A stretch of 64,000 bases of DNA from Toxorhynchites rutilus septentrionalis (taxonomy: Eukaryota > Arthropoda > Insecta > Diptera > Culicidae). Location of the stretch: contig NC_073744.1 of assembly GCF_029784135.1 (NCBI RefSeq), positions 18,509,441 to 18,573,440 on the forward strand. Reading direction: 5' to 3'. Positions 61,901-64,000 of this stretch are shown piece after piece. Position numbers and translations under genes: made by a program. Under the pieces are notes generated by a model. That model saw nothing but the letters and a program-made list of their open reading frames with translations. It had not been told where the DNA came from and made no database searches. Each line of letters begins with the position of its first letter. The first letter of the stretch is position 1.

Positions 61901-64000
61901 CCGGCATGATAATGTGAGACGCTAACCACTCGACCACGGGACCCATGAACGTGCGCTCAGTGAAAAAAACGTGGATGTGATAACGAAAAATAAATTTTGG
62001 GCGGGACGAAGTTTGCCGGGTCAGCTAGTTTACTATGAAAAGGACAATAAATTAGAAATATTTTTTAAATATCTCGAGAATGGCTACATTTAGAAGGAGA
62101 TTGATAAAGAGCTTTTTTGTTTGAAATCACATCAGAATTCATAATTTGTGGCTAAAAATTATTGTTAACATAAAAAAATCGAAGTTCGAATATTCATAAA
62201 AATTCGATGTTCCACAAAGTTCGTCAAATATAGTTATACCATTTTGTACCCTTTTTGAAATTTTCTACATGACTTCTCTTTTATAAGAAAAAATAAAAAA
62301 AATAAGTATTTTAGATATTGCAAATTAAAGTTTTTTTTTTTGTAAAAAAAAAGAGTATCATTCTTTTTTCTCGGTGTATTTTTTTTCACGTTTTAACATC
62401 AATAGCTCTTTCTAAGACATTATTTCGGTACGACTCATAGTTTTTGCGATATCAATTATCAAATATTTCTCTTACTAAAATCGATACGCCCTATTCAAAA
62501 GTTACACTCGAGTCAAGAAATTCCCAAATGCTGTGGAAAACTCATATTTCCTCCAACCCAAACGGAATACAAACTTTCATTCGAATCATAAATACATGTT
62601 TTTAAAATCTGCATTTTAGTTCGATTTCAATTGGAATTGCACTAATTGCCTATTTTTTTTCTACAGCGCTTATCTGTAGGCATAATGCATGATTTTAGAA
62701 GATGTATTGTTCACGCTTTGATTTTTGAGCGCCTGTCTGTTTGTCTGTCACCAGCGAAAAAAAAAAACAAAATAAAAAGTGCATTCAGTGTGTTATCAGT
62801 GGGAAAAATCGTGCGTTACATTTGTCCCATTTCAGTTCCTGCGGAAGGAGCCATCAAGGGTGGCAACGCGGGTCGCCACCTGGCGCACAATTACCGAGCG
62901 CTGATGGAGTTGCTGCAGAGTGTTCCGAAGATTCGATCGAAGGATGAACTTGTGGCGATCGGAGAGAGACTTGACGATTTGTTGGAATGTCTTCCGGGTC
63001 CCAGAACGCCCCAACGTTTGATGATGATTGATGACGGTAATCTACAAACGGATCAATTGTGGGTTAAGTTCGCAGCGGATGATTATCCGGATTTGTTGTC
63101 GGAGCTAGTTGAGAGATTTGACATACAATTTCCCGGAGGTGATTCGGAGATGGATGAAAAGATTTGGAGGCTTTTCAGTATGGATTACAATAGCGACTAT
63201 GTTGGAGCTAGCCTGCAGATTTTAACTGACTCTAGGAAGCTGGCCGGGAATCGAGAAGCATTCGCCCGGATTCTAGATAGACTGATTCGAGATGAACAAT
63301 ATTTGGTCGGATGTTTCGTGGAACTCAGTCTCAAGGATGCAAGCGAAAGGGGCGAAAACAAAGTTTTGGCGGAGCAAAATCAGCGAGGGATATCCGAAAA
63401 AATGGTCCAAATTTTGACTGCAATTCCCAATAAGATGGCGAACGTTTTCCATCGAGAGACCCCCGAAATATTCCTGCCAGAAAATTTCTTCCGACTGCTT
63501 GTTCAACAGCTTCTCAAGGCCGTAAATTGCATCACCAGAATTGCGCAGCTGCATGACAGTGTTCTTAGCTGGGAGACAAGTTTTCTCTCCATGTTCCTAA
63601 GTAAACTGATTAGCGATTTCACAATCGATAAGCGGTCGACACATTTGCAAACAACGCTGCGCATTTTATCCGCCTGGGCGCAAATCAATACTTATCAGTG
63701 CAAGCCACTTATCACTTCGATTTTTGCAAGTTTATCGCGTTCAGCAGTGGAAACAACGGCGTTGATCGCACTGCGCGAGGGAATAGATTTGAATGATTTG
63801 CTCACAGAAGAGAACCGGCTCACCGGTGTTTGGCGCTATGTTTTGACCCAAAAAATTCCGCTCTACAGTAGCTTTTCGGAGGATGCCATTGGAGAAAATT
63901 TAATCTATCTCTTGGCCAGACACTCCGATCACGAGCGGGAGACGTCACTGCTGGGGGAATTGACCCACGAGCTGCTCACCGTTTGGTCTAGCCTGACAAG
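28920..64000 (+). CDS. lqfR: lqfR: EpsinR (CLINT1) joined to a TEL2-like domain, 3' end beyond window
   Basis: Six exons: 28920-28969, 46346-46547, 55051-55396, 55462-55555, 55618-56390 and 62836 to the window end. All junction phases agree and no stop interrupts. Residues 1 to about 150 form an ENTH domain, a membrane-lipid-binding module of Golgi/endosomal epsin that works with AP-1/GGA and clathrin in trans-Golgi to endosome traffic. A Gly/Ser/Ala-rich unstructured tail carries acidic-Phe motifs ([27 protein letters not shown]) that fit gamma-ear/GAE-binding peptides, and LLSDLSGL, which could be clathrin-box-like. The last exon changes to a helical-repeat protein similar to TEL2/TELO2, the TTT-complex co-chaperone that stabilises PI3K-like kinases. 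The same fusion is known for Drosophila lqfR. Reading through the exon 5 donor gives a short EpsinR-only form ending NGEFS. Confidence 0.9.
28970..30428. other. lqfR intron 1, proximal unique part
   Basis: Intron sequence with the consensus donor at 28970. Several 60-80 codon frames are present (for example 29330-29581), but none shows a family or splice context. I see no repeats with clear ends. Enhancer content cannot be judged from sequence alone. Confidence 0.4.
30428..30925. repeat. Diverged tandem repeat, about 130-150 bp unit
   Basis: Three to four units in line share CACAGTGGTC, a GAAAAA-TAATAACT-CTCAG stretch, GGAATGCTTTC-AGAAACAT and TGTCTTCAG-AAAGTTGAT. Units begin near 30430, 30567, 30715 and 30825. 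They are strongly diverged and non-coding. Confidence 0.65.
31065..32965 (-). pseudogene. mariner transposase, split and frameshifted
   Basis: The N-terminus near 32900 reads [20 protein letters not shown], a mariner helix-turn-helix. The catalytic domain (32378-32060) includes [17 protein letters not shown] with the first Asp, [20 protein letters not shown] with the second, and [16 protein letters not shown] with the third, 34 residues later (DD34D). The C-terminal [19 protein letters not shown] lies at 31140-31207, on the other side of the inserted element. The middle is broken by frame changes. Confidence 0.88.
31206..32058. mobile_element. TTA-flanked element nested in mariner
   Basis: Ends are TAGCGAATTCGTTTTT and its inverse. 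The 3-bp target TTA is duplicated at 31203-31205 and 32059-32061. Subterminal words of the CAGTGCC-(A/G)CACT type recur in both orientations. A 3-bp TTA duplication suits PIF/Harbinger-like non-autonomous elements, but the ends are not G-rich, so the class is uncertain. An interior minus-strand frame (31646-31927) resembles one at 52128-52328. Confidence 0.8.
33126..34215. mobile_element. Foldback (palindromic) element
   Basis: The left arm (33126-33510) and right arm (33826-34205) are inverted copies. Words such as GATGGGCACTTTTATAGGGA, AAAAAGTTTTTCGAACAAC and TTTTGCTCGTAACTTTTTTG in the left arm return as reverse complements in the right. A third, partial copy of the first words sits in the centre (33735-33820). 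There is no transposase. The mariner element abuts the left edge. Confidence 0.75.
34216..34907. other. Intron 1 segment, nothing recognised
   Basis: AT-rich sequence between the foldback element and a small MITE. No gene, repeat end or RNA was recognised. Confidence 0.35.
34911..35144. mobile_element. Small MITE, TTA-flanked
   Basis: The left end AGGTGGGACCCCTGTCTGGA and the right end, inverse of AGGGGGGATCCCGGTCTGGA, match closely. TTA is present outside both ends (34908-34910 and 35145-35147). It is 234 bp long and non-coding. Confidence 0.68.
35148..36480. other. Intron 1 segment, nothing recognised
   Basis: An 87-codon plus-strand frame at 35369-35629 has no recognisable family. I see no paired repeat ends. 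The interval may include old element remains, but nothing can be supported. Confidence 0.3.
36486..36622. repeat. Pair of short hairpin repeats (TGCGG...CCGCA)
   Basis: Two direct copies of a 35-bp word lie about 95 bp apart. Each has the form T-run, TGTGCGG, 10 bases including ATA-GGA, CCGCAT, A-run. Each copy is itself an inverted repeat and could form a hairpin. The A and T runs make insertion boundaries hard to define. Confidence 0.6.
36676..36795. mobile_element. Left end of GGGGCTGTCCAC-type element
   Basis: GGGGCTGGCCACATACCATG is followed by CTCCCCCTCCGTGGACAAGC and GTCCACGTGGACATTT. This is the same terminal arrangement as at 25442 and, inverted, at 27950-28052. The matching right end is not next to it. 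The nearest one in correct orientation is 45335-45452. Confidence 0.6.
36800..38085. other. Intron 1 segment, AT-rich, nothing recognised
   Basis: Very AT-rich with short AT microsatellite stretches near 37900. No gene or repeat ends recognised. Confidence 0.35.
38086..38855. mobile_element. Long terminal-inverted-repeat element, copy 2
   Basis: It starts CAGCCATTCCATGCCAAACT and ends with the inverse TATCGGTTTGGCAT. The arms share TTTCGTG-AAAAT-GG and TTTTGAACCACTAAACCGAT with its inverse ATCAGTTTAGTAGTTCAAAA. Same family as 23318-24155. Non-coding. Confidence 0.72.
39712..39858 (-). pseudogene. Histone H2A pseudogene, N-terminal fragment
   Basis: Minus-strand translation reads [20 protein letters not shown], followed after in-frame stops by LLRKGN and AERIGAS. 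This is the N-terminal tail and first helix of histone H2A. The start codon has become ACG, stops interrupt it, and the rest of the fold is missing. A TATA-like GAGTATAAAACGCGCGG lies about 115 bp upstream on the same strand (39970-39986), as expected for a histone promoter. It is a decayed genomic copy with promoter, not a processed mRNA copy. Confidence 0.85.
40144..40159 (+). terminator. Histone-type mRNA 3' stem-loop
   Basis: GGTCCTTTTCAGGATC folds with a 6-bp stem (one G-T pair) and TTTC loop, followed by ACA. This matches the animal replication-dependent histone 3'-end consensus. It lies on the plus strand, opposite to the H2A fragment at 39712-39858. It may therefore belong to a second, mostly deleted divergent histone gene. 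Confidence 0.6.
40737..41209 (-). pseudogene. Histone H2A pseudogene with leader and 3' stem-loop
   Basis: The minus strand starts [20 protein letters not shown] at 41209, then breaks near 41140. It continues in pieces as [12 protein letters not shown] and [18 protein letters not shown], in the order of the H2A histone fold. A further segment separates this from the remainder, which ends at the stem-loop GGCGCTTATCAGGGCC (40752-40737), one mismatch from the canonical histone 3' hairpin. A leader similar to that of the 39.9-kb copy precedes the ATG. Frameshifts and stops rule out function. Confidence 0.87.
41500..41745 (-). mobile_element. Copy of the TTGACGTGGGACTA repeat family
   Basis: In reverse orientation to 10189. 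It ends TATCTTCCGGTTAGACGTAG then TCCTACGTCA, and carries the related internal words CTATCAATTGATGCAAA and GAGTTATAAGCGTTC. Another fragment with ATAAGCGTTCTGAA is near 39500-39540. Non-coding. Confidence 0.55.
41746..43230. other. Intron 1 segment, nothing recognised
   Basis: AT-rich intron sequence with several short frames (for example 42413-42754) of low-complexity composition. No support for a gene or defined element. Confidence 0.35.
43241..43756 (+). mobile_element. tRNA-related SINE
   Basis: It is flanked by the direct repeat ATAGTTTCAA at 43231-43240 and 43757-43766 and ends in an A-rich tail. The head CTTCGTAGCCTAATTGGTTG with CGTGTCCGC resembles a polymerase III A box, followed by a degraded B-box-like CGATCATGAGC. 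No coding capacity. It may belong to the Feilai-type SINEs of mosquitoes, but I cannot confirm the name. Confidence 0.68.
43767..45180. other. Intron 1 segment, nothing recognised
   Basis: AT-rich sequence with no supported gene or repeat boundary. Confidence 0.35.
45185..45452 (-). mobile_element. Right end of GGGGCTGTCCAC-type element
   Basis: It ends GTCCACATGGTATGTGGACA then GCCCC, the inverse of the GGGGCTGTCCAC terminus. The inner 200 bp match 8845-9120. The left partner is not adjacent. 45585-45780 to its right contains another repeated segment, also present at 58889-59010 (AATTGAGACGCAAATATG, AATGGACGATAA). Confidence 0.6.
46346..46547 (+). CDS. lqfR: lqfR exon 2 (ENTH core)
   Basis: The acceptor GCGCCACAG precedes G ACC AAT GTC, completing Val from exon 1. 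The exon encodes [20 protein letters not shown], then [18 protein letters not shown] and [19 protein letters not shown]. These are nearly invariant in EpsinR ENTH domains. The donor is GTGAGA at 46548, phase 0. Confidence 0.95.
46686..46922 (+). mobile_element. Long-TIR element, left arm only
   Basis: CAGCCATTCCATGCCAAATA followed by TTTTCGTGGGAATTGGTAAT and a CGCAAAATATTAGACCC stretch matches the left arms at 23318 and 38086. It is cut at the start of the Helitron-like element. Confidence 0.6.
46923..48357 (+). mobile_element. Helitron-like element, copy 1 (3' terminus lost)
   Basis: The start TCTATATCTGTAAAAATGG after an A, followed by a GTCT/TGTC microsatellite and ACTACTGAACCGATCGACA, is the typical 5' form of insect non-autonomous Helitrons. 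The right part reads GGACGAAGTTTG but lacks the hairpin-CTAG end. No Rep/helicase is encoded. It contains the nested element at 47259-47897. Confidence 0.65.
47259..47897. mobile_element. Unclassified TIR element with GCGCTACACGAT ends
   Basis: The left end CGGGCGCTACACGATTCG and right end (inverse of AGCCAGCGCTACACGATGC) are imperfect inverted repeats. ATTATG or close variants flank both sides. Uninterrupted copies of the same host repeat at 49960-49975 and 57228-57245 show the sequence without this insert. Many internal TCGA/CGAAT words repeat. The target duplication length (6-8 bp) suggests a hAT-like class, with low certainty. Confidence 0.65.
48577..48685 (+). pseudogene. Pogo/Tigger-type HTH fragment
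   Basis: A short frame reads [20 protein letters not shown] then [12 protein letters not shown], a psq-like helix-turn-helix as found at the N-terminus of pogo/Tigger transposases. It is isolated and in the opposite orientation to the transposase at 50636-52837, so it is a separate fragment. Confidence 0.5.
48690..49384. other. Intron 2 segment, nothing firm
   Basis: A 63-codon plus-strand frame at 48768-48959 ends [15 protein letters not shown] and starts with a hydrophobic stretch ([15 protein letters not shown]). It resembles a possible exon or transposon tail but has no family match I can name. Confidence 0.3.
50344..53167 (-). mobile_element. Pogo/Tigger-type DNA transposon inserted in Helitron
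   Basis: The left end has CAGACCCGTTCGATTTTGGC and the right end is the inverse of CCCCGTTTGATTTTGGC. TA lies at both edges (50342-50343 and 53168-53169). The empty target is seen in sister Helitron copies (GTGATAACGAAAAA near 48330 and 61978). The interior encodes a decayed minus-strand transposase. 51390-52570 has no transposase similarity and may be a further insertion. Confidence 0.78.
50636..52837 (-). pseudogene. Pogo/Tigger (DDE_1) transposase remnant in two parts
   Basis: The upstream part (52837-52580) reads [20 protein letters not shown], then [11 protein letters not shown] with a catalytic Asp. The downstream part (51366-50636) begins [20 protein letters not shown], then [20 protein letters not shown], with the third acidic residue in QPMDQ. 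An acidic tail follows ([20 protein letters not shown]). This is the Jerky/Tigger/pogo DDE_1 family. The parts are separated by about 1.2 kb, and the N-terminal DNA-binding region is missing. Confidence 0.75.
53363..54364 (+). mobile_element. Helitron-like non-autonomous element with tandem interior
   Basis: Both ends are visible: 5' TCTATATATATAAAAATGG and 3' GACGAAGTTTGCCGGGTTAG ending CTAG. The interior includes a TGTC microsatellite, ACTACTGAACCGATCGACAT, and about five tandem copies of a roughly 140-bp unit. The unit carries GCTGCCATACAAATGAAACA, TTAATCAAGCAAATGAAACC and TTTTAGGGTGCAATAAATG. No protein is encoded. Confidence 0.75.
54365..55050. other. Distal intron 2 of lqfR
   Basis: Unique-looking sequence before exon 3. 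No repeat ends or genes recognised. The last bases form the exon 3 acceptor. Confidence 0.45.
55051..55396 (+). CDS. lqfR: lqfR exon 3 (end of ENTH and basic helix)
   Basis: The acceptor CCCTACACAG is followed by [20 protein letters not shown] and [20 protein letters not shown], then [19 protein letters not shown] and [15 protein letters not shown]. This is the diagnostic C-terminal half of the ENTH domain and the Lys-rich helix after it. A GTAAGT donor follows GAGGGT, phase 1. Confidence 0.95.
55462..55555 (+). CDS. lqfR: lqfR exon 4
   Basis: A 94-bp exon between acceptor TTGTCTTCCAG and donor GTATAC. It encodes a Tyr/Asp-rich stretch, [19 protein letters not shown], then [11 protein letters not shown]. 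Phase is 1 in and 2 out, consistent with both neighbours. The flanking introns are 65 and 62 bp. Confidence 0.88.
55618..56390 (+). CDS. lqfR: lqfR exon 5 (adaptor-binding tail)
   Basis: The acceptor TTCTTCATAG leads into [14 protein letters not shown], then a low-complexity Ala/Pro/Ser/Thr tail. Motifs include [23 protein letters not shown] and [11 protein letters not shown] (AP-1/GGA ear binding) and [13 protein letters not shown]. The exon ends AACG before GTGAGT, phase 1. The codon use is GC-rich compared with the surrounding introns. If the donor is not used, the frame closes at the TAA in 56402-56404. Confidence 0.9.
57493..58890 (+). pseudogene. Second LINE reverse transcriptase remnant (Jockey/CR1-like)
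   Basis: Successive frames read [20 protein letters not shown] (57690), [20 protein letters not shown] (57845), then motif [15 protein letters not shown] (58070), [13 protein letters not shown] (58170), motif [17 protein letters not shown] (58220) and motif [14 protein letters not shown] (58315). It closes with [20 protein letters not shown] (58805). Many frame changes and stops are present. The YADD box is intact here, unlike the LADD of the 14-17 kb LINE. There is no RNase H, and the 5' end is missing. Confidence 0.8.
58889..60220. other. Intron 5 interior: repeat segment and Helitron-like start
   Basis: 58889-59010 repeats 45585-45780. At 59010 TATATATAAAAATCTCGCGT leads into GAACGGCTCGACCGATTTCA, another insect Helitron-type 5' start without a visible partner end. 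The remainder has no recognised content. Confidence 0.45.
60669..60793. mobile_element. TTAA-ended MITE, internally deleted copy
   Basis: It repeats 627-735 (CGTATTATTTAATACGTCAC, GAGCGTTCTAGCGCCCTATG, AAGTACCCACGAGTGAGACT) and ends GGAAAAGAGTTAA. It lacks the central 190 bp of the copy at 624-946. Confidence 0.65.
60952..61938 (-). mobile_element. tRNA-derived SINE, split by a TTAA-type MITE
   Basis: The minus strand begins with a tRNA-like head: A box TGGTCGAGTGG and B box GGTTCGATTCC, about 70 bp long, but with no clear anticodon arm of a functional tRNA. A body follows with ACTTGCACTATGGTCACGCG and GGCGTGTTATTTGGC, resuming after the MITE as GAAATCTCAACCAAGTATTA to AACGCCATTCAAAAAG. A 14-bp direct repeat, GGACCCATGAACGT, flanks the whole (60938-60951 and 61939-61952). 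SINE length without insert is about 263 bp. Confidence 0.85.
61050..61769. mobile_element. piggyBac-type MITE with TTAA duplication
   Basis: The left end GGGGGTATTCTAGTGTAGA and the right end (inverse of GGGGGTATTCTAGTCTAGA) differ at one base. TTAA is duplicated at 61046-61049 and 61770-61773. It is 720 bp and non-coding. It sits inside the SINE, whose halves are continuous across it. Confidence 0.85.
62643..62835 (+). promoter_or_regulatory. lqfR: lqfR intron 5 distal part with extra acceptor
   Basis: After the TAAT target, a pyrimidine tract with CTACAG ends at 62666 and looks like a strong splice acceptor. The acceptor actually joining to the Tel2-like frame is CATTTCAG ending at 62835. 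Use of the first acceptor after exon 5 would give a short tail and a stop at 62690-62692. Confidence 0.4.
62836..64000 (+). CDS. lqfR: lqfR exon 6, TEL2/TELO2-like N-terminal part (partial)
   Basis: The acceptor CATTTCAG is followed by a frame that stays open to the window end (388 codons), in phase with exon 5. The sequence is helical. Segments aligning with TELO2 include [20 protein letters not shown], then [20 protein letters not shown] (compare the FFPQNYFRLL stretch of TELO2), and [18 protein letters not shown] with [13 protein letters not shown]. There is no ATG immediately at the start, which supports fusion to the upstream exons rather than a separate gene. The C-terminal Tel2 part lies outside the window. 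Confidence 0.85.

Larger units (their letters stand above)
56930..62028 (+). mobile_element. Helitron-like element, copy 3, heavily interrupted
   Basis: Left sequence 56960-57470 matches copies 1 and 2 (CGAGAACTAATCAAGCAAAT, ATTGAAAATTTTCGGAAAAC, CTATATAAATAAAAATGG). Further diverged pieces occur at 60225-60320, 60470-60590 and 60890-60951. The right end is TTTGCCGGGTCAGCTAG (62025-62028 is CTAG). It is interrupted by LINE, SINE and MITE sequences. The left terminus is not preserved. Confidence 0.55.
56406..62642. mobile_element. Long-inverted-repeat element in lqfR intron 5
   Basis: The left arm (56406-56920) and right arm (62126-62642) are inverted copies over about 515 bp. GTTTGTATTCCGTTTGGGTT, AAACTATGAGTCGTACCGAA and TTAGAAAGAG in the left arm are found reverse-complemented in the right. 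The edges read GAGCAATTCC and GGAATTGCAC, with TAAT outside on both sides (56402-56405 and 62643-62646). The interior holds Helitron, LINE, SINE and TTAA-type sequences. No transposase for the outer element was found. Confidence 0.7.

Noticed and set aside
61855..61938. tRNA gene on the minus strand
   Set aside because: A and B boxes are good, but the anticodon arm and acceptor stem do not pair as in a tRNA, and it is the head of a SINE with target duplications.

Overview
The window is gene-poor, AT-rich, intron-containing insect DNA, most likely from a culicine mosquito. That assignment is an inference. It rests on the dipteran-like architecture of the two host genes, introns of 8-17 kb packed with transposons, and the mix of DD41D and irritans-type mariners, insect-type Helitrons, tRNA-derived SINEs, TWA/TTAA/TA-flanked non-autonomous elements and LINEs with an RNase H domain. 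I could not run a species search.

Only two host protein-coding genes are well supported. On the minus strand, 19980-22727 encodes TAF1B (Rrn7-type RNA polymerase I initiation factor) in three exons with two short introns. On the plus strand, from about 28.4 kb to beyond the right edge, lies the Golgi/endosomal epsin gene lqfR (EpsinR/CLINT1). Its six recognisable exons start at 28920, 46346, 55051, 55462, 55618 and 62836. The last exon joins in frame to a TEL2/TELO2-like domain, so this locus carries the EpsinR-Tel2 fusion known from Drosophila lqfR. Introns 1, 2 and 5 are about 17.4, 8.5 and 6.4 kb long and hold most of the repeats.

Layout. 0-3.8 kb: degenerate satellite-like repeats and a TTAA-ended MITE. 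3.8-5.1 kb: a dead DD41D mariner with both ends. 8.07-8.79 kb: a (CCCTAT)n array. 9.9-11.5 kb: a Tc1/mariner fragment and a minisatellite. 14.1-17.0 kb: a 5'-truncated LINE with target duplications. 20-22.7 kb: TAF1B. 23.3-28.1 kb: a long-TIR palindrome and a TAA-flanked element containing a TA-flanked one. 28.1-29 kb: lqfR 5' end. Intron 1: tandem repeats, an irritans mariner split by another element, a foldback element, two dead histone H2A copies with histone-type 3' stem-loops, and a SINE. Intron 2: Helitrons carrying a MITE and a pogo/Tigger transposon. Intron 5: a long-inverted-repeat element whose interior holds Helitron, LINE, SINE and TTAA-type insertions.

Many insertions can be confirmed inside the window, because an unoccupied copy of the target or both target duplications are visible. 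This gives an order of events. I found no CRISPR array, operon or intact functional RNA gene, and no convincing new enzymatic system. The most notable items are the EpsinR-Tel2 fusion, the large element that landed just after the donor of the fusion intron, the histone-derived pseudogenes, and the nested insertions.
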